A stretch of DNA of 64,000 nucleotides from Dasyornis broadbenti (GCA_013397935.1 VZRN01000755.1:82237-146236); one strand, 5' to 3'; counted from the first letter of the stretch, positions 1 through 12,205 are shown. Notes: a model not told the origin generated them from the sequence alone. Translations and numbers: made by a program.

Positions 1-3000
1 AATTTTAATCTTAGCTGATTGCAGAGGTTTCCATACCAGCTCAGTTTTGTAGCCATGTGAGAGCTCAGCCCTCACAGCATGGGCACAGCCCTGGTGAAGC
101 TCAGGGAAGTCACGCTTTCAGCCCGTGCCTTTAACTCCAAGATTATTTTTCCAAGTTCTTTCCCCCTCTCTCCACCTGCCATATCAACTCCATTCTTCCA
201 TGCTGCACTGGAATTGTAATCCAAGGGGAAGAAAACAAGGATATTTATGTAACTCCTCTGCATCCTAAATTATAATTTACATCTCCCCTGTGATCTGGGA
301 TGCAGACACAGCCTTGAAACTGTCATCTGTCTTGCAATTTCTGGTTGATTGGTACCCTGGTCAATAAGGAGCGAGCACATTCCAGCTGGAGAGCAGGCAC
401 GGTTTGCTGCGTTATGGGCTTTCCAGATTTTCAGTAAGAGTGATTTCTTATGCCTTATTTGATCATCTGTTATCCTAAACATATTAGATCTGTATTAAAC
501 CTGCCAAAGCCCAAATTTCATTTTAAAAAAAGGTGAAAAGTCCGATAATTATTTTAAATAAAATTTGCTCTATTAGAATCAGCATATGGTGGCAATTTAT
601 AAACATTTGCTGCTGTGAGCCTGCACTGATTGCAATGCCCATTATGTTGCCTCATATTAAAATCAAAATATGTAACCTATATGTCACAACCATGTGGCCT
701 GCAAGTATAAAAGCCATCAGCACAGCTTGTAGGCAAGAAACTCTTCTAAATTTTAAATTTTATTTGCAGGATTCAAATTTACTGTTAACTTAATATCAGA
801 AGCAAATCGGTGCAGCAGCTCCCATGGAAAAATTAAAAAAAACCAACCCCACATTTATCCTCCGCTCATGGGAGCTGTTTTATCCTGGAACTTTCCAGAA
901 GACTTGCTGGTTTGGTTCTGACACAGCTTTTCCATTATATCAAAGAAAAATATTTGAAAACCAAGAGAAGCAATGAGTGGAGTCCCTACACAGGCAATAC
1001 TGCAAGAAATTAACGTCTTACAGATCTTCAAGGCCACACAAACTCCAAACTTTTCCTTCCCCTCTTAATATTTTTACCTTCTTCTTGGGCTGTCAAGGGA
1101 AAATTGTATGGCAGGGAAGTAAGACAATAATTGTCTGTTTTGGGGGAAGATGAAGAACAAGGGCTGACGTGATGACTGGCAGGATCCAGAGCTGCTCACA
1201 ACACTGCTGGTGTTATTTTGGGGAGAATTGAGAGATGCTCGGTGTCTGCTGCCAGTGAGGAACAATCGTGAAGGGCTGTGGGAGTCTGTCTGTGCAGGAG
1301 CAGGAGTTTCCATGTGAAATGTCTGGAAAGCAGCAGGAAGGGGATGGTGCTGGGCCAGGAGGCAGCCTCAGCCCTCTCTGCTTGGATAACTGCAGGGAAA
1401 AGGGAAGCTGGGAGGAGAAAGGGGGGAACCCCACGGCTTTCAAGGACAAAAGACGACCACAAGGGCTGGTTTGACTTTACTTCTAGCCTCACATTGGTGT
1501 GTAAAACTGTACTAAGCATCCCTCTCCACCCCTCCACCTCCAAAAATCTGGCAGAATTTGGGCATATCTGGAAAGTCCTGCCCCTCGTTGAGGTGCTCAG
1601 ACACATTCAGGAATCTGGCCTTACGTGCTCGGGTTCCCCACACATTTTCTGAGTACTCCTCTGCTGAATGTGGCTTTTATTTCACCTTGAGACGATATCC
1701 TGCTTCCCATTTTAGGATGGCTACCATTTCTGGATTAGGGTGATCTAATCCACACTGCACCGTGAGAAACACAGTCAACACCAAAGTCACTAAAATGCAG
1801 TAACAATGAGTGAGCACCAAAGAGCAGCAGAATGTACAACACAGAATAGTCCATGCGTTATGGTTGGCACTTACTTCATGGCACTTCAGCATGACCCTCC
1901 TCTGATAACAGCAGTCATGACAGCAAATAAAAATGACAAAATGGAATGACTGAAACGCTGCAGAAATCACTGACAAAGCAAGCAGTCCTGTGAAATTGGC
2001 TGACAAACAGTTAACGACATGGAATGAGTCTAATGGGAGAGCAGCAAAGGGAAAAAAACCAAGGCACTTATTTCATCCTCTGCCAAACCCAGACATCCTT
2101 TACAGCAAACCAAATGTAGGAGCAGTGCCTATACAGGACTCAAGAAGTTCAGTTCTGCCTTACCTGTTTGTGGAAGGAAAAAGGGAACTTTTCCAGATAC
2201 TCGTGAGAAAAATGAATTCAGAGATGGCCAAAACCACTGGCCGCTTTCACTTTTAAAACTTGTTATTCCAGCACAGTGCAGGTTGTTCTTCCTAGAGGAC
2301 TCGATTCCACCTGGTTACTCATCCTCCATAACTCCCACACTTATCATGAGAGTTTCCCAGCACCAGCAGTGACGTCGAAGTGCCCCAGAGGCCACGGGCT
2401 TGTGCAAACTTACAGCTGGAGAAACACAGGCACCGCTTGAAACTGAAGCTGTTTCTCCCTCTGGCAAAGCCATGGACCATTTTGGTGCGGTGCTGGTGGT
2501 TCATTATTCCTTCCCAGTGCTCCAGAGGCACGGAGGGAGGATGCTGTGCTCCCTGGGGGCTGTGCTGTGAGTCCCTGGCAGCCCCTGGGTTTGTCCTGCC
2601 TCAGCCACGCTGGCTTTGTCCCCTGCATCTCAGGGGCTGGCACCTGCTGGCTGCGCTGCTGCGCGACTGCCGGGCCACAGACAGAGCCAGCAGTGACTCT
2701 CTCCTCCCCTCTCCCAGTGAAAGCCCTGCTCTGCTCTTCTCCCAATCCTTTCATCAGCTCCCTGGAAAAGCCGGTGGCCTCTCGAGCGGATTTACAGCCC
2801 CGCTGTATTTATGGCATCGTGGCTGACACGCCCCGTCCTCCTCGCCTGCAGGAGGGCACGGATAAACCAGATTAAAACCCCCGGCACCACGACCGGTGGC
2901 CATAATTTCTCAAAGTCACTGCTGGCCAAAATTGAGACTGGGATCTGAGCTCTCTTCTTGAAGCTTCTGATCAAACCCTTTCATTACACTTTAATTAGTA

Positions 3001-6000
3001 GGAAGTAAGCAAGCGTATCCTCCTCACTTCTCCCTCCTTTTCCTTCTCCTGCCGGGCTCCTTTTCCCTATCCCACGGGCTGGTCACTGCCACTGAGGAGC
3101 AGATGGTTTCCAGCCAAGCATTTCCATGCTCTATTTAAAAATCTTGTAGCTCGGTGTCTCCATAAGAACCACGGGGAGCTATAAATACACGGTGTAAAAT
3201 GACTGCTAAACCAAGGTGCAGAGAATAAAAGCAAGTTTAGGGGTGGCTTTAACGCAGTAATTGAGAAATGCTGTTCAGGACCATAGAACGATCTCTTCCT
3301 AATCCCCATTTCATCAGAAACACACAAAGAAGGTATTTTTACGGGTTTCTGCAGCCGGCCATTACCCAACTACCTCCAGTTTAGTTCAGCCCTGTGCCAT
3401 CCTTCACAGGGCAATTGCCTTGAGTGAACCACAGTTTTACATCTACTGGCAGAGCAAAAAGAATTCCTAGAGGTATTTAGGATTCCAATCTGGTCTACAA
3501 TTTCATGTACGGCCCCACAAGCAAATACATATTTTTAATTTCATCAGGCTGCCTGTGCTGTGAACACCACCCAGGCGAGCCTGTGAATGTTTTTCCTATT
3601 TATAACCCTTCCCAATCCCTCTCTTTGGCTGAAGGACAGGAACAGGCTCATTTATTATCACTGCTCTGTTCACAGAGATGATGAGTTCTTCTTTAATTTA
3701 GCAGAATCCCTGCTTTTTGCGAGCTAAAATTCCCTGGTCCCTTTCTAATGCCACCTCACAGGGAAGGGCTACAAGCTCTACAACTGGTTGTCGTAGGCTT
3801 GAGAGTATTAGGGGGAAAAAAATTACCAAGAAACTCCAGGAATTTTACCTTTGAAATTGAAACGTTAGCTATTACACTGGAAATTTTCTCCAAATGGTAT
3901 TCCTTGGTCATAATATTTGACAGCTTTGTAAAAAACTGTGTCAGTCATGCAATTGGGCTAAAAAGGCTGTAATTTATTTAACTTTTAGAGAGATAAAGAG
4001 GGAGTAAAAGCAGTGAAAAAAAAACCACAGGGTTTCTGAATCCACAAGTGAACTTCCCCATTTCCATCTCTCTGCCTTACCCCTGTGGAGATGAAAAGAC
4101 ACTGCCTGCAGCACCTTCTCAAACACACTTTTAGTGTCTGTGGATTGCTGTCTCTGGATTATTGTTTGCTTAAAAAAGAAATCCTGAGCAACCTTTCCCG
4201 GTGGTTTTAGCAGCTTCAATTCAGCTCGTCATTAAGGAAGCAATCACATCAGTTTGGAAAACAGCAGGGAACAAAATCCAGCCCTCTTGCCTCCTGCTCC
4301 CACCGGGAATTCTGTGGAGGTGTCGTTTTCCACTGCTCTCTGCCACTGCCAACTTCTCCCATTTATTCCCTCACAGCTCTTTTGGCACTGTGACATCTCA
4401 GGATCGTCTCTCCCGTTTGCAAAGATGAGTGTCTGGGTTTACTTTTCAGGGAGGATTTACTTTTCAGCAGCATTTCAGCCACGCTGAAATAATGCTTTGG
4501 GTGGGTTTTTCCCCCCAGTTGTGCTTCTGTATTCCATTAGAAGAGCTAGTGATTTGCCAAAGCCGAGTTCAAAAAATTAAAAAAGCCTCACGGACAGAAA
4601 AGAAACACGAATTTGTAACACTAAGTCAGATCTCCCTCTGAAATGTAACATATGGGGCTATTTTGCTTACGTAACAGTTTGCTTTTCTCCAATTAAGTGC
4701 TATAGTTTTTCAGTTTTTCCCCCACCCTTTATACCTTTTAAAAAGTATTTTCACAAAAGAAATCATTTCTATTTACTTCTACTTTTCATTTTCCTCTCAG
4801 TAATGGTAGCACTTTGACAACTGTATTTGCAATACACTGTAGTTGGTAGCCTCAGCTATTTTCTAATCAAATGGGATGCTAAAGATCTCCACTGTAAGCT
4901 GGAAATTCCTAGCAGTTTCAAAATAAAAGCTGATAAATAATATTATACACATGAAGCTACAGAAAACATGTTCATGGGGCTTAACAAGAAACATGATCAA
5001 CATCTAGCAAACATAATGTTCTTTTTTTTTCCTTCATGTACAGAGGCTTTTCCTGCAGAGCCAACTCAATTTCTGCTCCGTTCAGACAAGTACCACTGAC
5101 AGGAATTCCAAAATTTCCACGTTTTATTCCCACTTGTCAATACTAAACGCTGAATTCCCTCCCTGTCACCAGTTTGATGACTTCCATCTTGCAGGAAACG
5201 ATTTATAACTGTGTGATGCTGAGGCTGTGGATCACATTGTTTTCTGAATGAGCAATCTTTGCAATCAGCAGAGATGCCCTTCCCTTAAAAACAAATTATC
5301 TTCATGCTTGGAAAGTACAGCAGCTTTCCAAAGACTGAGCTATTTATTAACCAGCAGAATAAATCTAATAAAATTGACTTAGGTGCCGTCCTTTTTAAAA
5401 AAAAAGCAAACAAAACCAGCATTGTATTTTTGCAAAACAAAACAACCTCAGTCTCCTAATAAAACTAACAAAATTGACTTAGGTGCCATCTATTTTTTTT
5501 TTGCAAAAACAATGCCAGGTATTTTTGCAAAAAAACCCAAAAAACCCCAAAACCAAAACAACCTCAGTCTCCTAATAAAACTAACAAAATAACAAAATTT
5601 ACTTAGGTGCCACCTATTTTTTTTTGCAAAAACAATGCCAGGTATTTTTGCAAAAAAACCCAAAAAACCCCAAAACCAAAACAACCTCAGTCTCCTAATA
5701 AAACTAACAAAATTACCTTTCTTTCTTCAATAACTGTGGATTTCATGATATTATGTCCACATTTCGTACAGATGTGATTTAGTAATAACATGAACAGTGC
5801 AAAGTGATTTTAATGGGCAATTCTCTGAAATACTTTATGATAAAGTAGATTAGGAGAGGTCTCAGCATGAATCAAATGACACCACACAGTGAATGCGAAG
5901 CAACCCTTGGTAAAAACGCTTTTTACCCTTTTGAAGCCAACGTACCTCATGGGATTGAAAAAAAATTAAATTATCACCACATTTTTAAAAGGAAAAATAC

Positions 6001-6323
6001 AAAAGAGAAAAAAAATTAAAGAGGAAAAAAAATTAAAGGGAAAAAAATGAAAAGAGATATCTAAGAAATTCACATCAAAAAAACCTGAAAGGTTTCTGCA
6101 AAGTGCCTTTGAAGCTGAAGACTGAGAAAGCTCCTGTCCCACCGTGTAGGCAACACAAATGTTGACAGTGTAAGAAATTCTTGTTTGACACAGACTATTC
6201 GTTAAGCAAATACAGAGTACACTCTTCTTTCATCTGCGTGATTTACAGGAGAAGTTAGCAAAGGGATGGCAAAAAAATAAAAATCAAGCCCTTTCAGACA
6301 ACGATTCGGTTAATTACTTTTAC
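1..6323 (-). other. SHANK2: SHANK2 intron downstream of the large exon (3' end not in window)
   Basis: The stretch runs downstream of the donor at 6323-6322. I looked for the remaining SHANK2 exons (the STISGTRS... linker and the SAM domain) and found none, so at least 6.3 kb of intron follows. It holds a three-copy tandem repeat (5.36-5.72 kb), an A-rich stretch with repeated runs of A followed by TTAAA (about 5.96-6.06 kb), and a GC-richer patch at about 2.5-2.9 kb. The ORFs of 60-148 codons here show no recognisable protein family. Confidence 0.8.
5360..5720. repeat. Tandem repeat, about 116-123 bp unit, nearly three copies
   Basis: The marker string ACCTCAGTCTCCTAATAAAA occurs at 5445, 5561 and 5684, giving periods of 116 and 123 bp. 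Each unit also carries ACTTAGGTGCC, a T run, GCAAAAACAATGCC and a block of AAAAACCC-type A/C runs. The last two units are almost identical over about 110 bp, while the first is degenerate. An extra AACAAAAT in the third unit accounts for its greater length. The pattern indicates a fairly recent local duplication. Confidence 0.93.
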
Positions 6324-8736
6324 CTTGTACTGAGACTCGCAGTTTTCGTTCCGGTCGGCGACTCCAATCCCTCCCCTGGCTTGGAGGACTTCTCCCTGTT
6401 CATTTGCTGGAGTATTGAGTTCAATTCACTAATGACATTAGCCTTGGGGCCTGAGAGAATCGGGCTTTTCACCTCCGGCACGTCCCCCCAGAGCTTGGAT
6501 GTCCTTTGGGGCACAACTTTCGCCAGGTTGGGCGGGGCACTGATGGGAGGCGGGGGCGGAGCGGGAGGAGGGATCACAAAGCTGTCTACAGTTTCCTCGA
6601 TCAGCGCGTCCTTGTAAAGTGCATTGCTTTTGTTGATTATGGGCTTCATTTTTGGCTTCGGAGGTACTGGGGGTTTGTCCACCAGAAATGTTTGCCCATC
6701 TGCATAGACTGTACAAGTATCCACGTTCTCCCCCCCTTCCGAGGATAAGGTAGAGATGCTGGACACCGTTGAGATAGTGCTGGTTGTCTCTAAGTGATGG
6801 TCGCTGCTGCTCCGACTGTCGACCTCCTCGATCCCAGAGTCGGCCACGTTGTCGAAGCTGTCGGGGGGTGGCAGGAAGGAGGCAGGCAAACAGTTGGAGA
6901 GACCCGCTTGCTTTTTGCCGTCCAAGGAATTTGCAGGCTGGCCGGGCGAGGGGGTGCCGTTCTTCCTCTGCGCCATCAGGTCCGTCAGCGCCGAGCCGGG
7001 CGCCGCGCGGTCGTCGGGGATGTCGAAGCTGTTGGCGAACTCCAGGGGAGGGGGCAGCGGCTCGGTGAACAGGAACTCCTCGTCGATGTCCACCGAGGCC
7101 AGGGGCGGCGGGGGGATGCGGAAGGGCAGGATGACGGGGTCGTCCACGGAGCTGGCGGCCACGATGGTTTTGCAGGGAGAAACCGGGGGCTCGGGCGCGG
7201 CAGGGACGCTCAGCTCGCTCTCCGCTTCCTCGCCGCCCTCCAGCCTCTCCGGCGGGGAGTTTTCAGGGCTCGCCTCCATCTCAGCTCCCTTTTCCCCCTC
7301 CTCCTCCTCCTCCTCCTCCTCGGGCGTATCATCCGACTTTGCCGTGTCCACAGTGTGCACCATCAGCAGGCCAGCCGACTTTTGCTGCGAGGTATCCACG
7401 ATGTTTATCAACATGTTCTTCTTCTCCTCAGCTTTCTTTTCTTTCCCTGCGTCCGTCTCGTACTTGTTCTCGGTCTCCTGCCGTCTCAACAGGCCGCGGG
7501 TGTTTTGCCTGGTGACAGTGGCAGTAACAGGAAAAGTCGTTTCCATGTTGGGTCTCAGCTTTGTATCGATGTAGAGCGGTTTGTTAAGGTCGGTTTTGAC
7601 AGCGTCCCCTTTGCCTGGAATCTGCTGTGTCTGCTCTTTCATGGCTCTGTCCCTGGCAGAGAGCGCGAGGGCGAGTGGCGAGTTTGGATCCAACAGCTTC
7701 CCTGTGACCGGGTGGACGTAGCTGTCCGAGCTGGGAGCGCTCACGGGCTTGGCTGCCCCCGTACTGTTGTCAGTACCTTTCGTTTTGGACGGAGCGTTCA
7801 GTGTCCTTGGGTCACCTTGGTTGCTGGGCTCGTTGCTGTTGAAGAGGTTTTCGGGCTCTCGGGGGGCGGGGATCGGCGATGGCGACATGAGCTGTCTGAA
7901 ACCATCCTCGCTGCTAAACATCGCCTCCTCGGTGAGCTTGGATTGCCTCATCCGCGGCGTGGGTGGGGTTAATCCAACATCCTCATCTCCCAGGTCCGTG
8001 GAAAGGAAGGCCGGGGAATTGCGCCTCGCCTCCAGCCTCTTTTCCCTGTCCCTCACGGCCCCCGCGATGGCTGCTGCGAACGGACTGCTGACTCCCAAGC
8101 TGTCGTCGGGCCGGAGCTGCCCGGGCTGCTCCGAAGACTGCGGATCGATCTCCATGCTGCTCCCTTGGCTGCTTTTCCCGCTGCTGCTGGTGGATGGCTC
8201 TTTGACGATGATGGTTGGGATTGGAATCGAGCAGGTCTTCTCTGGACTGTCCTCCACGTTGGATTGCTTCACCAGCATCCCCTTCCGCCGGGCTGGCTTG
8301 GCCGGCACGTAAACGGCTTTGCTGGCGATCTTCCCGACCTCGGAATAGGGGTTCTCCGGCATCTGGCCCCTCTTGCTCCGGAAATTCGCCTGGGCTGCGG
8401 CGCTCCGGTTGTACAGGTCTTCCGAGTCCAGGGAGTATCGGTCCAGCTCCCGCCTGTAATAGATCCCTTTGTCCCTTATCATCGTCCCCACGCTCTCGGG
8501 CCGAACCAAAGAGATTTTTGCACCTGAATTCTGGTTAAATGGAGGTTTGATGGTTCCATAGCTCCGGGCCGTCAGGGATTTGGGGGAGTTGTACAGAGAG
8601 GGAGAAGGTGGCGGCGGTGAGGGAGGTAAGGACTGTGGTGGCGGTGGGATATCTTCAGAGGTGTCAGGCATTGAGAGGCTCCTGGTAAACTTCAGCATAG
8701 GAGGGGCCAGAAACTGCCGCTCTTCCTCCGTTATTC
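6324..8736 (-). CDS. SHANK2: SHANK2 large proline-rich exon (Homer- and cortactin-binding)
   Basis: This is a single 2413-nt exon, about 805 residues in one open frame, encoding most of the SHANK2 proline-rich region. It begins GITEEERQFLAPPMLKF after the acceptor GGTTTCCAG and ends TASLST plus AG before the donor GTAAAA (phase 2). Exon-relative landmarks: a proline cluster at 31-46; eight consecutive Glu at 473-480; the Homer EVH1 ligand PPPLEF at 562-567; the cortactin SH3 ligand PPVPPKPK at 689-696; another poly-Pro stretch at 720-733. Near the end, KANVISELNSILQQMNREK looks helical. In cells this region tethers the postsynaptic density to Homer/mGluR and cortactin/actin (family knowledge). 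The middle is GC-rich, unlike the AT-rich introns. The open frame runs on past the acceptor to an ATG at 8899, but that part is intronic. Confidence 0.98.
6650..6673 (-). other. SHANK2: Cortactin SH3-binding motif PPVPPKPK in SHANK2
   Basis: These 24 bases encode PPVPPKPK, followed by MKPI. A +xPPxPxKP-like ligand here is the cortactin SH3 site of SHANK proteins; SHANK2 was also described as cortactin-binding protein 1. The site recruits cortactin to spine actin (family knowledge). Confidence 0.9.
7037..7054 (-). other. SHANK2: Homer EVH1-binding motif PPPLEF in SHANK2
   Basis: These 18 bases encode PPPLEF, which contains the PPxxF consensus bound by Homer EVH1 domains. It sits in a well-conserved block (FTEPLPPPLEFANSFDIPDD). 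This contact joins SHANK2 to group I metabotropic glutamate receptors and the IP3 receptor through Homer (family knowledge). Confidence 0.92.
7298..7321 (-). repeat. In-frame GAG repeat (8 Glu) inside SHANK2
   Basis: Eight pure GAG codons on the minus strand encode an acidic tract between TPE and GEKGAE. In mammals, as I recall, this part of SHANK2 has a shorter, interrupted acidic run. A perfect trinucleotide run of this kind is likely to vary in length between individuals or species. Confidence 0.9.
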
Positions 8737-9814
8737 CTGGAAACCAGAGAGCGCGTTTAAAGCACTGCCACATCCACTGGGACCCCTCACACTGAACCAT
8801 TTCTCCATCCAACCCAAAATTCCAGGGCGCATTTCCCACAGCGCGAGGAATATGCAAAATTATAAAAGAGGCCTTTAGGTTGATTCCCACCATAACCATT
8901 GTCTCCTGTTGGACATCCCAGGATTGAAAAGGATGCTATGGAATTTTAATTAAAATGACGGCTGACGTGTAGGCGGGTGTTTGGGGTTTGTGTATCACCA
9001 AGGTGGCTGTAGAGAAGCACATTTTCTTTGAAAACTATTGAACAGGGAAGTCATTCTGTGCAGAAGAGTCGCTTCTGCCTTGCTCTAGAACTCTACAAAC
9101 GCATATAATAAAGCAACTCAGAAACCTAATGAATTTTTAAGATGCTACCGAAATTTAGCAAAGGGACTGTGAAGATCCCGTTGGGGGAAAAAACCCCATA
9201 ATGCAGCATTTCAAAAGACGACATTGTGTCATTGCAAACATGGCTTTTAACATCAACAAAGTGGGTAATACTGGGATAGTTTGGATGCTAATTTTACACC
9301 AGCATAATGCGTTTCTAAATTGATAAAAGTCACTGCTAAGACTACTAACAAGAACAAAGCGAGCCCAAATTTGCTCTGCTCCTTGCTTCTTTGTTGTAAA
9401 ATCATCTATTGCCGTCATTTGAAATGAAAAAAAAAAGGTGAATTTTAGTCCATTTGATCAACAGGATTTCTTTGTAAACTACACAGCGTTACAATGCTTT
9501 CACCTCAATAACAAGGGAAAAAAAAGATAACATTTTGCCCTAATGTTTTGCGAAAGGCTTGTACTGGTATTTTTTTCCCCCTTGTTAGAGGGAACAGTCT
9601 AAAGAAAATAATCAAATTATAGTTTCGTACTTGCCAAGCAGAATGTGGAAATTACATCACCTTACACACAAGCTTCTTTTCTCATGAGCTTTGTACAAAG
9701 ATTAAACAGTCACTCACTGGGGCAAGGATGTCGGAGAAACACGCTTTAGGAAAGATGCAGAGTTACTAAAAGCGCGTGATTAATGAACAAAACCGTACAA
9801 GAGAGGCGTTTTAC
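8737..9814 (-). other. SHANK2: SHANK2 intron, 1078 nt
   Basis: The intron lies between the RRQKSI exon and the large exon. In mammals a small DSRIFLS cassette lies at this junction. I searched the minus strand for a matching 21-nt piece with splice sites and did not find it. The first 163 bases upstream of the large exon are open in the SHANK2 frame and contain an ATG at 8899-8897. Confidence 0.9.
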
Positions 9815-9926
9815 CTATAGATTTTTGTCTTCTCATTGTACCCCGAGGTATACCCAGAAAAGGACCTTGAGGGCTCCCTGGGACAGTGGGTGTCATCACA
9901 GCAATACCCTGTCTCTCATACATGGA
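9815..9926 (-). CDS. SHANK2: SHANK2 coding exon: YERQGIAVMTPTVPGSP segment
   Basis: The exon has 112 nt, opening with SMYERQGIAVMTPTVPGSP and closing with GIPRGTMRRQKSI plus one base. It has no ATG-initiated ORF of useful length and was found by reading the minus strand between its neighbours. Acceptor TCTCTTTCGTAG and donor GTAAAA flank it, and phases (0 in, 1 out) agree with both neighbours. It matches the SHANK2 linker just before the large proline-rich exon. The RGTMRRQKSI stretch is a strongly basic patch with a Ser in an RRQKS context that resembles a basophilic kinase site (inference). In mammals some isoforms continue with a small DSRIFLS insert; here this exon splices straight to the GITEEE exon in frame. 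Confidence 0.95.
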
Positions 9927-10373
9927 CTACGAAAGAGCAAACAAAAACCCCAACAGCATTAAAGCATGGAAGTCTCTCCCACATGGAAATAATGCCTCAT
10001 CCACTCCCCCTTTTACTGAGAATTCTTAGGGAAAATAATGCATTTGGGGTTATTTTTGGGGAGGAGGGGGAGAGAAAGGGAACAGCAGCTGTAAGTGGAG
10101 TTTGTTGACATTATTTACAAGGCAACAGGTTAAGGTGGGTAATGGAAAAATACGTCCAAACTGCAATAAAACCAATGATTTTTTTAACATGCAAAGTCTC
10201 GTAAGATCAAATTCCGCACTCGAACAATGCATTTTCAGACTTCTGGGGTTTAATTTTTAATAGGTGCTATAGTATTAATGCCAGTTCTTCCCTTAAAAAG
10301 CACTGTGCATTGTTTAATCAAGCTATTAGATGTATTAGTAGGAATAAAGCAGTGCTTCATGGCTCCCACTCAC
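9927..10373 (-). other. SHANK2: SHANK2 intron, 447 nt
   Basis: A short intron between two linker exons, with donor GTGAGT and acceptor TCTCTTTCGTAG. No other feature was seen in it. Confidence 0.93.
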
Positions 10374-10504
10374 ATTCATATCTGTAGCTGAGGGAAAACA
10401 TCTACTAGAAGGCCGCTGTTTTATAGTTGCCACTCTTGAGTCCACAGTTGCATTGTCTGCAATTCTTGATGGCTTGGAAACTGGCACTATTTCATCCACC
10501 TTAT
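10374..10504 (-). CDS. SHANK2: SHANK2 coding exon: linker, DKVDEIVPVSKPSR...RPSSRCFP
   Basis: The exon has 131 nt: two bases completing an Asp codon, then 43 codons running from KVDEIVPVSKPSR through VATIKQRPSSRCFPS to ATDMN. It corresponds to the vertebrate SHANK2 segment DKPEEIVPASKPSR...RCFPAGSDMN, and the changes are mostly conservative. The acceptor is TTTTATATTACAG and the donor is GTGAGT, ending in phase 0. The region is a Ser/Arg-rich unstructured linker. It follows the long 17.3-kb intron. Read-through past the donor hits a stop after about 14 codons, so the exon boundary is the better reading. Confidence 0.96.
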
Positions 10505-11050
10505 CTGTAATATAAAAGCATTCAGTAAAATAAATATCACTTGTCCACAGAAACGGAAAAGTTAAGTATTGCAAGGTCAAAGGAAGAGATTTACTTTTCA
10601 AAAGAATGCAAAGAAAAAGTTTTTTTGGCATTTTAACAAGGCAACGCTTGAGCATCATAAGTCGTGCAAGCCGAGCACTTTTTATTGCTGCTACATCACA
10701 TGCATGCTTTAGTTTTAAGCCTGCATGCATTTAATGTTTACTTAGTGTGACTCGAAAAACAATCCTCTTCTTCAAACCTTCAAAATGTGAAGGGAGAATA
10801 TCTATATAGAAATGGAAAGAAGACCTTTAGAAATAGTGAATCCGTACAGCACTGTTTCAAATAGAGATAAGCAGACTGTACTTAGTCATCAGAATTTCAG
10901 TGGTATTTTGGACAGTAACAAGTACTCCAGAAGTGCTCTTTTATGCCTATTCTCCTTAAGTAATCACATCCTGATTTGTTCACACTCTTAGGCTAGCACT
11001 GCTAACTGCATCCTTTGTTTAAATGAAAATTTTATGTGGGTGGTTTTTTG

Positions 11051-11072
11051 TTTTTTTTTTTTTTTTTTTTTT
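11051..11072. repeat. Poly(T) run, 22 bases
   Basis: An uninterrupted T homopolymer in the 17-kb SHANK2 intron, preceded by a shorter GTTTTTTG stretch. Confidence 0.95.
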
Positions 11073-12205
11073 CTATTTTTGATTACTTTTAGTAATTGGA
11101 CAGTTTGGGAACGTGTTTAGTTGTGGTCAGAAGCAGACCAAAAATAGGCAAAGTCCAAATCTGAATGAGAACTTCAGCGTTTGGATTTGGGATTCTGATC
11201 TTCTGCATGATGTGATGGTAAAATACAGGAAGAAGTTTAATCAGGATATTCCAAAGCTGAGTGCTGGTGTTAGCCCCATCTCCAGCTTTGGTCACAAACA
11301 AGGTTCATCAGCATTTAATACAAAATGTTACTCCCTCACACTGAAGACCTCAAAGCACAGTATGATCAACTAATCATTGCCTCACAGCTCCTCTTTCTGC
11401 CCCTTCTGCTGCTACAAAACCAAGGCACAGAGAAATTAAATCACTAGCCCGAGCCACCAGGAGAGTTTGAGTTTGGAATCTCTCTACCAGAATCCAAACT
11501 GGAATCACACCAACAGCTTTCCTTACTACGCCTTCCATTGCATTTGCTTGCCTGTAGCACATTAATTTAGTGTCTTTTCCTTTGAAGCTTCACCAAAATT
11601 AGGATTAGTTGCATAGCCTGTGGTGTTTCTGGGAGAGGGACACCTCAGCCTGGCTCCTAGGCTTCCACAACACGAGTCAGAGCAATGCTGCTTTTCAGCA
11701 ATTAGATCCATCTCCCAGATAATTGGCTTTTTGTCAAACAAGGATAGATACTTCATTAGGATACTACAGACTTTAAAAAAAAAAAAACCAGGTTTTTGGT
11801 GATCTAGAGCTGGTGTTGCTATCCCAAGTATTGTATTTAGGGATTTAAATTTTACCTCTCGCTGGAGAGCAGCGCACTCAGGGCCCTGGATATTGGTATG
11901 GATGGGAATAAGGCAGGAGGAAAAGAGCTTTTGATCCCTCTAAACAGTAGATCTGGCTGATGCAAGGATGATATTTTAAATGGGAGAAGAAGAGAGGGAA
12001 GGACTTTTAGCCTTCAGGTTAGGAAGAAGGTTGTCCTAGAAGTGGATATTTCAGTGTCACAGAGGGTCGGGGAGCAGGCAGGAAAGGAAAGGCTGAGCAG
12101 GACCAGTAAGCTGAACACTGCTGAAAAGTGTCTCACAAGAGTAGTGTTGCTGTTTCTTTTCAACTGAAGTTAGCATTCAAGTCTTTTCATTGGTCTGCTT
12201 TTTTG

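Noticed and set aside
6794..7972. Plus-strand ORF of 392 codons (and others of 241, 187, 120 and 107 codons) opposite the large SHANK2 exon
   Set aside because: They are antisense shadows of a GC-rich coding exon. Their translations are low-complexity Arg/Gly/Ser/Leu-rich and match no family.
9164..9180. Possible DSRIFLS-type microexon around GGGATCTTCACAG on the minus strand
   Set aside because: Only two residues agree, there is no AG acceptor immediately before it, and the phase is wrong.
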